This document shows, piece after piece, positions 14,985 through 23,202 of a DNA stretch of 32,160 nt (position 1 is its first letter; every line of letters starts with the position of its first letter). Source of the stretch: Streptomyces ureilyticus (GTDB lineage Bacteria; Actinomycetota; Actinomycetes; Streptomycetales; Streptomycetaceae); NCBI RefSeq assembly GCF_011045025.1, contig NZ_JAAKZX010000108.1, positions 1 through 32,160 on the forward strand, given 5' to 3'. The notes below the pieces were generated by a model that saw nothing but the letters and a program-made list of their open reading frames with translations, made no database searches and had not been told where the DNA came from. The translations under genes were made by a program, and so were the position numbers.

Positions 14985-16873
14985 CGCTCCAGCTCGACGC
15001 CCCGCCCACGCCACCGGCCGAGTCCTCGTCCGCGCCGGGGCGAAAGGCCGTGAGCGGACGGAGAGTATGGCTCCGAAGGCTCGTGACTCTTGTCGCCGTG
15101 GCCGCGCTGCTGTTCTGGGCGACCTGGCGCGCCGTCCCCTCCGGCGGCGAACTGGTCAACCGAGGCGGGTTCACCCTGCTCGACGACGTCGCGGCGAGTG
15201 CGCTGCACCCCTCCCTGGAGGCCGAGTTCCTCAGGGTGGTGCTGGAGGCGACGGCGACGACGCTGGCCCTGGCGCTGCTCGGGACGGTGGGTGCGCTGGT
15301 GCTGGGGCTGGTCGGTGGCCTGGTGCTGAGTGATGTGGCCTGGGGTAGCGGCCGTCTTCCGTGGCCGGTACGTGGGGCGCGGCTCGTCCTGCGCGGCGTA
15401 CTGGTAGCCGTTCGCTCGGTGCATGAGCTGGTGTGGGCGCTGTTCTTCGTGAGCGTGCTGGGCCTTGATCCGCTCGTCGCCGTCCTGGCGCTCGCCCTGC
15501 CGTTCGGCGCGCAGAGCGCCCAGGTCTTCGGGGAGACTTTCGACGCGGTGCCGAACGCTCCGTTGCGTTCGCTGCGCGCGGCCGGCGCCAAGCGGTGCTC
15601 CGCCCTCGCCTACGCCCTGCTGCCCGGCACCGCCCCGCTGCTTCTGTCGTACTCCTTCTACCGGTTCGAGTGCGCCATCCGGTCCGCGGTCGTGCTCGGG
15701 GTCGCGGGCGTCGGAGGGCTGGGGTTCGAGCTGACGGTGAGCCTTCAGTCCCGTAACTGGGACGAGGTCTGGACGCTGGTCGCCGCACTGCTGGCGCTCG
15801 CGGCGGGCGTTGAGCTGTGGAGCAGCCGCGTGCGCTCCGATGTCGCGGTGGTGACCTGCGCGGACTGGTCGGTGGGACGCGAGCGTTCCCGCGGGGCGGA
15901 CCGGGCCGTGGGACGCGAGGCGGGCCGGTCGGTCGGGCGCGAGTCGTCCCGCGAGGCGGGCCGGTCGGGTTCGGGACGGGGGCTGGTGGCAGCAATGGGG
16001 CGCGAGGCAGGGCGCTCGCCGCGTGGCCGGTCCATGGGGCGCGAGGCGGAGCGCTCGTCGCCTGGCCTGTCCCGTACGACCCGCTGGTCGCTCGCCCTGG
16101 TGGTGCCGGCGATCGCGGTCGCCTGGTGGTGGGCCGGCCTCTCACCGGCCGGACTCACGTCGGCCCGCACCCGCGAACTCGGCGGCCGGCTGCTGTCCGA
16201 CCTGTGGCCGCCCGCACTCCCCGAGGGCGGCTGGCAGGCGCTGACGGACGCCGCCCTCGACACCGTGGCCATGGCCGTACTCGCCATGGTCGTGGCGGTC
16301 GTGATCACCCTGGTCGTGGGCCCCTGGGCCACCCGACCGCGAGCCGACCGACGCGGTGTGAAGGGCCCGTTGAGGGCGGCCTGGGTCAGGCGGGCCGTCT
16401 GGTGGACGACCCGCCTCCTGCTCCTGATCCTGCGGTCGATCCCCCCGACCGTGTGGGCGATCGTCGCACTGCTGGCACTGTTCCCGGGCGTACTGCCCGG
16501 CGCCCTCGCCCTCGGCCTCTACACCGGCGGCATCCTCGCCCGCCTGGTCGCCGAGGCCTGGGAAACCATGGACCTCGGCCCCCGCGACTCCCTGCTCGGC
16601 GCCGGCGTCCCCCGCGCGGTCGCGGCCGTCGCCACCATGGCCCCGCCGTCCGCTAACCACTTGATCACCTACACGCTCTACCGCTTCGAGATCTGCGTAC
16701 GCGACACCGCCGTCGTCGGCGTCGTCGGCGCCGCGGGCCTGGGCGTCCTCCTCGGCGACCGCCTCGCGTCCTTCGACTTCCCGGTGGTCATGAGCGTCCT
16801 GCTGGCCTCGCTCGTGCTCAGCATCGGCGTCGAACTGCTGGGCCGCCGACTGCGCCGTGGGCTCCGGGCCTGA
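14981..16873 (+). CDS. Double-domain ABC permease (PhnE-like) with Arg-rich repeat linker
   Basis: A 630-residue permease that combines two binding-protein-dependent permease domains in one chain, instead of a homodimer. The first domain (about 30-290) contains the coupling region RSLRAAGAKRCSALAYALLPG, the second (about 365-630) the equivalent segment RDSLLGAGVPRAVAAVATMAPP. Both end in a YRFE-x-C motif region. Between them, about residues 298-366, lies a low-complexity linker built from degenerate GREAGRS/GRESSRE units, very rich in Arg, Gly and Ser, encoded by imperfect 21-base-like repeats at 15870-16060. The linker is presumably cytoplasmic. ATG 14981 overlaps the ATPase stop. No terminator is obvious after 16873. 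Confidence 0.87.
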   Translation: MTLQLDAPPTPPAESSSAPGRKAVSGRRVWLRRLVTLVAVAALLFWATWRAVPSGGELVNRGGFTLLDDVAASALHPSLEAEFLRVVLEATATTLALALLGTVGALVLGLVGGLVLSDVAWGSGRLPWPVRGARLVLRGVLVAVRSVHELVWALFFVSVLGLDPLVAVLALALPFGAQSAQVFGETFDAVPNAPLRSLRAAGAKRCSALAYALLPGTAPLLLSYSFYRFECAIRSAVVLGVAGVGGLGFELTVSLQSRNWDEVWTLVAALLALAAGVELWSSRVRSDVAVVTCADWSVGRERSRGADRAVGREAGRSVGRESSREAGRSGSGRGLVAAMGREAGRSPRGRSMGREAERSSPGLSRTTRWSLALVVPAIAVAWWWAGLSPAGLTSARTRELGGRLLSDLWPPALPEGGWQALTDAALDTVAMAVLAMVVAVVITLVVGPWATRPRADRRGVKGPLRAAWVRRAVWWTTRLLLLILRSIPPTVWAIVALLALFPGVLPGALALGLYTGGILARLVAEAWETMDLGPRDSLLGAGVPRAVAAVATMAPPSANHLITYTLYRFEICVRDTAVVGVVGAAGLGVLLGDRLASFDFPVVMSVLLASLVLSIGVELLGRRLRRGLRA

Positions 16874-17046
16874 GCCCACCTCACCTCCATAATCTTCAAA
16901 GAACCTTCGCATTCGCGTATCCATCCGTAATCGCCGCAATCCGGAATTGATGGAGCCGCTTGTCTCGTCTGTGCTCTCGCCGATAACGGACCGTAGCCCC
17001 TACACTGCGCCGTTCCGGCCCGAAAAAGTGGCCTGTGCGCACGTTT

Positions 17047-17056
17047 GGCATATGCC
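17047..17056. promoter_or_regulatory. Perfect 10-bp palindrome upstream of the symporter
   Basis: GGCATATGCC lies 41 bases before ATG 17097, in the 223-base gap after the permease. It could be an operator half-site pair or chance. No convincing -35/-10 pair was found in the gap. Confidence 0.25.
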
Positions 17057-17096
17057 GCGGTGGGCGCTGGTCGCCGTATCGCAGGGAGCAATTTGC

Positions 17097-18797
17097 ATGA
17101 TCACCTTGACCATCCCAGCCATGATCACCTTTGGGGTATTTCTGATCGCGATGGTCATGATCGGGGTGATGGCCCACGGGGAGACCAGCACCTTCGAAGA
17201 CTTCTCCGTCGGCGGACGCCGGCTCAGCGCCCCGGTGGCCGCCCTGTCCGCCGGGGCCAGTGACATGTCCGGCTGGCTGTTCCTGGGCCTCCCTGGCGCC
17301 GTGTACATGACCGGGATAGGGGCGACCTGGATCGCCGTAGGCCTGATCATCGGTACGTATCTGAACTGGCGGCTCGTCGCGCCCCGCCTGCGCACCTACA
17401 CCGAGAAGGCCGGTAACTCCGTAACCCTCTCCTCGTACCTTGAGGAACGTTTCGAGGACCGCAGCCATGTGCTCCGGTCGCTCTCGGCGATCGTCACGGT
17501 CGTGTTCTTCACCGTCTACGTCGCCAGCGGACTGATCGCCGGCGGTCTCCTCTTCAACGAGATCTTCGGCGCCGACTTCGAGACCGGGCTCACCATCTTC
17601 GCCGTGGTGATCGTCGTCTACACCATCCTCGGCGGCTTCACGGCCCTGAGCATCACGCACTCCGTCCAGGGCACCCTGATGTTCCTCGCGGCGATCGCCC
17701 TCCCCCTGATCGCCCTCTGGAAACTCGGCGGCCCCGGCACTCTGCACGACGCCGTCTCCGACGCCAGCCCGGCCCTGCTCGACCCGGCCGCCGAAGCATC
17801 GTTCTCCGACAACGTGTGGACGACCGGCGGCCCGCTCGGCACCGTCGCGATGATCTCCCTCCTCGCCTGGGGCCTCGGCTACTTCGGCCAGCCCCACATC
17901 CTGAGCCGCTTCATGAGCATCCGCAGCACCGGTGACATACCGCGGGCCCGCCGACTCGGCGTGAGCTGGGTCGTCGTCGTACTGGCGGGCGCCTCGTTCA
18001 TCGGCCTGGCCGGGATCGCCGTACTCCCCGACCCGCTCGACAACCCCGAAACGGTCTTCATCGAACTGGCCACCCTGCTGGTCAACCCCTGGATCGCCGG
18101 AATCCTGCTGGTCGCGGTGCTGGCCGCGATCAAGTCCACGGTGGACAGCCAGCTACTGGTCTCGGCCACCTCCCTCACCGAGGACTTCTACCGGGCGTTC
18201 ATCAACCGCCAAGCCTCCGACACCTCCCTCCTGCTGGTCGGCCGGCTGAGCGTGGTGGCCGTGGGAGTGGTCGCGTACGTCATCGCCCTCAGCGGTGGCG
18301 CCGTGCTCGACATCGTCGCGTACGCCTGGGCCGGCTTCGGCGCCGCCTTCGGCCCGGTGGTCCTCCTGTCCCTGTACTGGCCGGGCATGACGGCGGCCGG
18401 AGCGAAGGCCGGCATGGTGACCGGCGCCGTGACCGTGTTCCTGTGGGAGGACATCGACCCGCTCCTCGGCCCGCTCCAGACAGGCATCTACGAGATGGTG
18501 CCGGGTGTGCTGGCCGCGACGGCCGCGGCTGTCGTGTTCGGCCGGTACGCCGGGCGTCCTTCGGCCCGTACCTGGAAGGGCACGATGGAGCATGCGACGC
18601 CGCTGCCGCGGGTGGGGCAGCGGGAGACGGCGACGGCTTATGACGCGATGGGGAGTTACGAGGCGGGGGGTTATGGCTCGGCGGGCGGTTACGGGCCGGC
18701 GGGTGGCTATGGCACGGGGGCGTACGGGTCTCCGGGGTCTCCGGGGTACGACGCTTCTCAGGGGGCGCCTCAACGTCAGGACTGGTGGCGCTCGTAG
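17097..18797 (+). CDS. putP: Sodium/solute symporter, PutP (sodium/proline) type
   Basis: A 566-residue SSS-family transporter with about 13 membrane segments. The family block SAGASDMSGWLFLGLPGAVY, typical of Na+/proline symporters, is present near residues 55-75. It is followed by NWRLVAPRLRTYTEKAGNSVTLSSYLEERF, the ILGGFTALSITHSVQG segment, and GLGYFGQPHILSRFMSIRS. The ATG at 17097 is chosen because GGGAG lies 8 bases upstream and the first membrane helix begins at once; upstream in-frame starts would add a hydrophilic extension. The C-terminus is unusual: after the last helix comes a hydrophilic tail of about 50 residues with repeated GGYG and YGSPGSPGY motifs ending in QDWWRS. Proline is the likely substrate, but the specificity is inferred. 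Confidence 0.88.
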   Translation: MITLTIPAMITFGVFLIAMVMIGVMAHGETSTFEDFSVGGRRLSAPVAALSAGASDMSGWLFLGLPGAVYMTGIGATWIAVGLIIGTYLNWRLVAPRLRTYTEKAGNSVTLSSYLEERFEDRSHVLRSLSAIVTVVFFTVYVASGLIAGGLLFNEIFGADFETGLTIFAVVIVVYTILGGFTALSITHSVQGTLMFLAAIALPLIALWKLGGPGTLHDAVSDASPALLDPAAEASFSDNVWTTGGPLGTVAMISLLAWGLGYFGQPHILSRFMSIRSTGDIPRARRLGVSWVVVVLAGASFIGLAGIAVLPDPLDNPETVFIELATLLVNPWIAGILLVAVLAAIKSTVDSQLLVSATSLTEDFYRAFINRQASDTSLLLVGRLSVVAVGVVAYVIALSGGAVLDIVAYAWAGFGAAFGPVVLLSLYWPGMTAAGAKAGMVTGAVTVFLWEDIDPLLGPLQTGIYEMVPGVLAATAAAVVFGRYAGRPSARTWKGTMEHATPLPRVGQRETATAYDAMGSYEAGGYGSAGGYGPAGGYGTGAYGSPGSPGYDASQGAPQRQDWWRS

Positions 18798-18823
18798 CGT
18801 TTTGAGCTGATTCGGGAACCGGC

Positions 18824-18852
18824 TTGGTGAGGGCGCAGTCCCTGTCTATACG
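18824..18852 (+). promoter_or_regulatory. Candidate promoter of the small membrane protein
   Basis: TTGGTG (18824-18829) and TATACG (18847-18852) are separated by 17 bases, the standard spacing. They lie about 40 bases before the start at 18891. Confidence 0.4.
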
Positions 18853-18890
18853 GGACTTATCGGTTCATGGCGCACGGGGGAGAAGCGCTG

Positions 18891-19121
18891 ATGAAGCACA
18901 CACGGCTCTCACTGGATGGTGCCTTTTTTGCTCTGCTCGGCGTGGGGCTTTTCGCGATCATCGTGCTGGCCATCCTGAATGACATGGGGGTCATCGACAT
19001 CTCCTGGCTGGACGTGGAGGGGTCGTCGTCCGGCGACGTCGATCCCGGCGGGTACAACCAGGGCCCCAACCATGTGCCCGCTCGCCCGGGCTCGGGCGCC
19101 GGGGGCGCGCGTGGTCGCTGA
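18891..19121 (+). CDS. Small single-pass membrane protein
   Basis: A 76-residue protein starting MKHTRLSLDG, with one strongly hydrophobic helix (AFFALLGVGLFAIIVLAIL) at about residues 11-30 and a hydrophilic Gly/Pro/Ser-rich tail with acidic residues just after the helix (DISWLDVEG). ATG 18891 has a strong ribosome binding site, GGGGGAGAAG. I do not recognise the family. Its position between the symporter and the membrane HTH genes gives no firm clue. It is convergent with the HTH gene ending at 19176. Confidence 0.6.
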   Translation: MKHTRLSLDGAFFALLGVGLFAIIVLAILNDMGVIDISWLDVEGSSSGDVDPGGYNQGPNHVPARPGSGAGGARGR

Positions 19122-19175
19122 GCACGTACCACTGCACCTGACGTGGAGTACCAGGGCGACGGCCTCCAGCGTCGT

Positions 19176-20045
19176 TCAAGTGGGCGGCCGGGTCGTGGTG
19201 GCGGCCCCGCCCACGCGGGCCTCGATGCACTCCCGTTCGCCGTCGGCCGACGCGGGCCGGAAGCAGGCCCGGACGGTGCTGCCGGGACGGACTTCGGTCA
19301 TCTCCGTATAGATGAAGGTTGCCGCGTCGTCCTTGTTCCCGACGCGCACGCTGTGGGTCGGGCCGCCTGCCGTGACGTCCACCCGGTCGCCGATCTCGGT
19401 CCCCCAGGTCCGGGCCCAGCTCGCGCCGCACTTCTTGCTGTGGCGCAGTTCGACGTAGGCGCCGGTGGCCGTGCGGTGCGAGGCGAGGGTTTCGGGGCCG
19501 ATGCCGCAGATCAGGCGCATCGGGTCCCGGCCCTCGCAGGCGGCTCCGTGGCATTCGGGAGCGAGGGAGAACGGGACGGAGGCCGGCGGCGGTCCGTCCT
19601 CCTGAGCTTCCGAGTCCGGCAGCAGGAGGAACAGCAGGGCCGCGGCACCACCGACGATCACGGTGTACGCCGACGCCAGCGCCACCAGGAGCCTGCCCCT
19701 GTGGAGTCGCCGCCACCCGGTCCCGGCGGGCGGCGCCGACTCCTGAGGATGTGGCCGCGGCGACTCGTCCGCGGGAGGGGTGGGGGTGGGTGCGGAGGCC
19801 GCCGCGCGTCCGCTCCAGTGCGACTCGGCGATCTCCCACAGGGCCAGCAGGCGCCCGTCCGGTTCGTTCGCGAGCCGGCACAGTTCCTGTACGGCCTGGC
19901 GAGGAGGCAGGCTCTTGCCGTTGAGGTAACGCTCCCACGAGGACTTGCTGTACGCCGTCCGCTCCGCCAGCGCCGCCAGGCTCAGCCCCGCACCGGCCCG
20001 CAGTTCCCGCAGCGCCACGGCCAGCCGGGTGTGTTCCGCGGTCAC
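19176..20045 (-). CDS. Membrane-anchored HTH protein with DUF2690-like ectodomain
   Basis: A 289-residue protein. Residues about 8-70 are an XRE-like helix-turn-helix domain (SLAALAERTAYSKSSWERYLNG, then KSLPPRQAVQELCRLA). A Pro-rich linker leads to one membrane helix (LLVALASAYTVIVGGAAALLFLLL). The outside part carries CHGAACEGRDPMRLICG and a KKCGASWARTWG segment, typical of DUF2690, with four cysteines that could form disulfides. It therefore joins a DNA-binding-type domain inside to a sensor-like domain outside. The GTG at 20045 overlaps the stop of the upstream paralogue (GTGA), so the two are coupled. The HTH domains of the pair are clearly related, which suggests duplication followed by exchange of the outer domain. 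Confidence 0.8.
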   Translation of the reverse strand: MTAEHTRLAVALRELRAGAGLSLAALAERTAYSKSSWERYLNGKSLPPRQAVQELCRLANEPDGRLLALWEIAESHWSGRAAASAPTPTPPADESPRPHPQESAPPAGTGWRRLHRGRLLVALASAYTVIVGGAAALLFLLLPDSEAQEDGPPPASVPFSLAPECHGAACEGRDPMRLICGIGPETLASHRTATGAYVELRHSKKCGASWARTWGTEIGDRVDVTAGGPTHSVRVGNKDDAATFIYTEMTEVRPGSTVRACFRPASADGERECIEARVGGAATTTRPPT

Positions 20046-20839
20046 TTCGCATCCGCCGACCGCAGGGCCTGCCAGGTGGGCGGGTCGATGACTCCGTTCA
20101 CGATCAGCCCGTTCTGCTTCTGCATGCGCTCGACCGCCCGCCGCGTCTTCGGGCCGAAGACGCCGTCGATCTCCCCTGGCGCGGTGCCCGCCCGCTGCAA
20201 CAGGCACTGCGCCTCGGCCACTTCGAGCCCCACCTGGGTGTTGGACAGGAGGAGGTCCGTGGTCCGGCTCAGGCCCGCGTACCAGCGGCCGTCACGCTGC
20301 TCAAGGCGGCAGGTGTAGATGACCGGCACCAGGGACGCCGACACGGTGGCCGGGGTCGTCGTGACAGCATCGCCGCCGTTGTGCGCCAGTTGGGCGCGGG
20401 CCTCGGTGAGCCGCACGGCCAGCAGGAGCGCCACGGAGACGGACAGCACCGTGACCACGGCTCCCGCCGTGACCGCGGCGCGCAGGTGACGCCGAAACGG
20501 CTGCTGCTCCGCGGGCGGGTGCGCCGGTGTCGCGGAGGGGTTCTCGGGGTCGTCGGTGGTGACCGCCCGTCCCTCCGCCCAGCGTTGGGCGGCGATCTCG
20601 TGCATCACCAGCAGCCGGGGCGGATCGTCACCGGCGACGCGGGCCATCGCCTCGACGGCCTCGCGGGGCGGCAGGGACCTGCCGTTCAGATATCGCTGCC
20701 ACGACTTCGCGCTGTACCCGGTCTTCGCGGCCAGTTGACGGGTGCTCAGTTCGCTGCGGTCCTTCAGTCTGCGCAATCGCACGATCAACTGGCGGACGTG
20801 TGGATGCAGTTCAGCAGGCAGCTCTTTCCAACGCGACAT
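20042..20839 (-). CDS. Membrane-anchored HTH protein with peptidoglycan-binding ectodomain
   Basis: A 265-residue protein with an N-terminal HTH domain (STRQLAAKTGYSAKSWQRYLNG, then RSLPPREAVEAMARVAG, about 30-85), a linker, one membrane helix (AAVTAGAVVTVLSVSVALLLAV, about 123-144), and an outer domain ending in a PG_binding_1-like fold: AQCLLQRAGTAPGEIDGVFG, KTRRAVERMQKQNGL, then VIDPPTWQAL. It could sense the cell wall directly and act on DNA without a separate kinase, but that function is inferred. ATG 20839 has GGGGGAAAC upstream. It diverges from a secreted peptidoglycan-binding protein whose binding modules resemble its own ectodomain, a likely target. Confidence 0.82.
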   Translation of the reverse strand: MSRWKELPAELHPHVRQLIVRLRRLKDRSELSTRQLAAKTGYSAKSWQRYLNGRSLPPREAVEAMARVAGDDPPRLLVMHEIAAQRWAEGRAVTTDDPENPSATPAHPPAEQQPFRRHLRAAVTAGAVVTVLSVSVALLLAVRLTEARAQLAHNGGDAVTTTPATVSASLVPVIYTCRLEQRDGRWYAGLSRTTDLLLSNTQVGLEVAEAQCLLQRAGTAPGEIDGVFGPKTRRAVERMQKQNGLIVNGVIDPPTWQALRSADAK

Positions 20840-21175
20840 GTTTCCCCCGCTCGCGCCGGGGACCGCGATCCCGGCCCCCGTGTCCCGGGCTCATTCTGCA
20901 TCAGCTGTCACGGGGATCACAGAGGGGACCCCGCCCTGGTTCGACCCGCCCTTGTGAGACTCCGCCCTGGCGCCGAATCAGCCATCCCCTTCGTGGCAGT
21001 CCCGCCGCAGGGACCCGGCGAGCGGCATCTCAGCAGGTCAGCGCGCGGGACGTCCCGGGACACGGTCACTTCTGCGGCAGCTGTGGCCGGGCATGCCGCC
21101 GAACCCGCAGTCTCGTTGCCGGAGCCGGCCGGTGCGGTCGGCTCCGCCCATCGCACGTCAATCGAGGGGAACAGC
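20840..21175. other. Long divergent intergenic region / 5-prime leader
   Basis: The 336 bases between the HTH gene and the secreted peptidoglycan-binding gene hold no gene I can support. They are rich in short G/C inverted repeats (for example a CCGGCC-centred stem near 21121-21146), and segments such as CGCCGAATC and GCCGAACCCG recur. That would suit a structured leader, but no known riboswitch class was confirmed. Confidence 0.35.
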
Positions 21176-21628
21176 ATGCGAACTCTCACGAAGGCACTCG
21201 TCAGTGTCACCGCCGCGGTCGGGATCGCCGCCGGCGGCCTGGCCACCGCGGGCACGGCCATGGCGGCTCCCTCCTCCGCACAGCAGCGGGCGGCGAGCGC
21301 CGAGGCCGCGCCGCTCGCGGTGGTGAACCTGGGGCTGAACACCGCCCGGGCCAAGCACTGGCAGTGCTTCCTGCGCGACGTGGATTACAACCCCGGCACG
21401 ATCGACGGGCAGCTGGGTACCAACAGCTGGAAGGCGGCACAGCGCCTGTTCAGGGACCTCGACTTCTACAACGATTCCATCGACGGAATTGTCGGCCGCA
21501 ACACGGTCGTGGCGCTGCAGCTCTTCCTGAACCGCTTCGGCAACTACAACCTTGACGTCGACGGGAGCGCTGGACAGGAGACCAAGGCCGCCTTCTGGGA
21601 CTTCAACGGCCCGAACTTCTGCGCCTGA
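21176..21628 (+). CDS. Secreted peptidoglycan-binding protein
   Basis: A 150-residue protein with a Sec signal peptide (MRTLTKALVSVTAAVGIAAG, cleavage expected after AMA at about residue 31) and two degenerate peptidoglycan-binding repeats: WQCFLRDVDYNPGTIDGQLGT with WKAAQRLF, and FYNDSIDGIVGRNTVVALQLFL, followed by a third partial unit YNLDVDGSAGQETKAAF. It has no catalytic domain, so it is probably a wall-associated binding protein or inhibitor. ATG 21176 has GAGGGGA 5 bases upstream. It is followed by a strong terminator and faces away from the HTH protein that carries a similar binding domain. Confidence 0.83.
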   Translation: MRTLTKALVSVTAAVGIAAGGLATAGTAMAAPSSAQQRAASAEAAPLAVVNLGLNTARAKHWQCFLRDVDYNPGTIDGQLGTNSWKAAQRLFRDLDFYNDSIDGIVGRNTVVALQLFLNRFGNYNLDVDGSAGQETKAAFWDFNGPNFCA

Positions 21629-21636
21629 GCGAACGC

Positions 21637-21674
21637 CGCGGCCCGTCCTCCTTTGGGGGAGAGGACGGGCCGCG
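21637..21674. terminator. Perfect 14-bp hairpin terminator
   Basis: The arms 21637-21650 and 21661-21674 are perfectly complementary over 14 bases, with a 10-base loop. The hairpin begins 9 bases after the stop of the peptidoglycan-binding gene. Confidence 0.85.
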
Positions 21675-21881
21675 TGCGTCCCCTCCGGTCCGCCCAGTGA
21701 CCCGGACGAAACCGCCTGGCTGGTCCCGGCCTTCGCACCAACGCCGGGCCCGGCAACAGCCCTTGCCGTCCTGATGACTCGTCAAGGGCCGTAGGCGGCA
21801 CTCGATGAACGACAAGCATTCCAAGCCCATCGGCCCACTCGGCTCGGCGTGCCACAACAAACAAACGGAATACGGGGAACC

Positions 21882-22982
21882 ATGTCTCTTCGCAGCCGAC
21901 TCGTGCGCCGCGCGCAGGTCACTCTCATAGGCGTAGCCGCCGGAGGTGTCGCGGCCGCAATCGCCGTCACACCGTCGCTCGCCGACACCGACACCGACTC
22001 CTCGAGGCTGGCGACGGTCGCAGCCCAGAAGGAGACCGGCTACGGGCCCGAGCCCGAGGCCGACAGCAAGCTCGTCACCCAGGTCGGCGAGCCGTCGACC
22101 ATGGCCACGGCCGCGGCCACGCTCTCGCCCGACACGATGATCAACCGGGCCCGAACCTGGCTCACGGCCGACAACGGAGCCCCGGTCCCCTACAGCATGG
22201 AGCGCAATTGGAAGGACGGCTACCGCCAGGACTGCTCCGGCTATGTCTCCATGGCACTCGGGCTGGGAAAGCCCGGCCTGAACACCGTCGGGCTCGCCGA
22301 CTCGAGTGTCACCACGCGGCTCAGCAGCACGAGTCAGCTCAAGAAGGGTGACCTGCTGATCGACTACAGCACCACGGACGGCGATTTCCGTCACGTAGTG
22401 ATCTTCGAGAAGTGGGCCAACGCATCGCACAGCGCCTACTGGGCGTACGAACAGCGCGGTACGTACGGCACGACCCACCGGCAGCTCAGTTACGGAATCG
22501 GCAGCGACAACTACGACCCCTTCCGCCCGGTCAAGCTGGGTGATGGCGGTGGCGGCGGGGAGCTCCCGTCCCCGGGTGCCTCATGGCCGATCCTCCAGAG
22601 CGGTTCCGAGGGTGCGGACGTACGGTCCGCCCAGCAGCTGCTGACCGCGCACGGCCACACGCTCGACGCCGACGGCATCTTCGGCCCGGACACCCGCTCG
22701 GCGGTGACCCAGTTCCAGAGGTCCAAGTCCCTGGCCGCTGACGGCGTCATCGGTCCGGACACCTGGTCAAAGCTGATCAAGACGGTGCAGTACGGCTCGT
22801 CCGGCCAGGCGGTGAAGGCAGCGCAGACGCAGCTGAACGTCTACGGCTACGGCCTCACGGCCGACGGCGAGTTCGGCGCGAAGACGAAGTCGGCGGCGGA
22901 AGCCTTCCAGCAGAACCACCACTTGCAGGTCGACGGCATCATCGGCCCGGACACCTGGCGCACCCTGCTCGGTACCCGCTGA
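21882..22982 (+). CDS. Secreted NlpC/P60-like hydrolase with two peptidoglycan-binding domains
   Basis: A 366-residue exported protein. The signal sequence has a twin-Arg pair (LVRRAQVTLIGVAAGGVAAAIAV, about 7-29). An NlpC/P60-like papain-fold domain covers about 82-215: the likely nucleophile is Cys118 in YRQDCSGYVSMAL and the base His171 in GDFRHVVIFEKW, with KKGDLLIDY between. After a Gly/Pro linker come two PG_binding_1 repeats (about 237-300 and 303-364), each ending in an IGPDTW motif. It probably cuts peptide bonds in peptidoglycan stem peptides during wall remodelling. ATG 21882 has GGGGA upstream. It is insulated by perfect hairpins on both sides, so it is a single-gene unit. Confidence 0.85.
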   Translation: MSLRSRLVRRAQVTLIGVAAGGVAAAIAVTPSLADTDTDSSRLATVAAQKETGYGPEPEADSKLVTQVGEPSTMATAAATLSPDTMINRARTWLTADNGAPVPYSMERNWKDGYRQDCSGYVSMALGLGKPGLNTVGLADSSVTTRLSSTSQLKKGDLLIDYSTTDGDFRHVVIFEKWANASHSAYWAYEQRGTYGTTHRQLSYGIGSDNYDPFRPVKLGDGGGGGELPSPGASWPILQSGSEGADVRSAQQLLTAHGHTLDADGIFGPDTRSAVTQFQRSKSLAADGVIGPDTWSKLIKTVQYGSSGQAVKAAQTQLNVYGYGLTADGEFGAKTKSAAEAFQQNHHLQVDGIIGPDTWRTLLGTR

Positions 22983-23006
22983 CGCGACCGCTCCCGCGGC
23001 CGACCG

Positions 23007-23046
23007 ACGGCTCCTTCCCACTGCACCCGCAGCGGGAAGGAGCCGT
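23007..23046. terminator. Perfect 13-bp hairpin terminator
   Basis: The arms 23007-23019 and 23034-23046 are perfectly complementary, with a 14-base loop, 24 bases after the hydrolase stop. Confidence 0.82.
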
Positions 23047-23173
23047 ACCCGGTTGGGGTTTGCCGCGGCCATCCGACAACTGCGCCTGCCTCTGCCGCCA
23101 CCGGAGCGGGCCAAGTCCAAGTCCACGGACGTGGCCCGCTTCGGTTCGGCCTCTGCCGGCCTGAATGCGCGAG

Positions 23174-23194
23174 TATGGCATTTCCAATGCCATA
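23174..23194. promoter_or_regulatory. Palindromic operator of the toxin-antitoxin module
   Basis: TATGGCATT-TCC-AATGCCATA is a perfect 9+3+9 inverted repeat. It ends 8 bases before ATG 23203, overlapping a -10-like CATACT that sits 6 bases from the ATG. It is ideally placed for autorepression by the antitoxin or the complex. Confidence 0.7.
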
Positions 23195-23202
23195 CTGAAG
23201 TC

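Noticed and set aside
15870..16060. Regular repeats in the permease gene considered as a CRISPR-like or DNA-level repeat array
   Set aside because: The repeats are in frame, degenerate, without unique spacers, and are explained as a protein linker.
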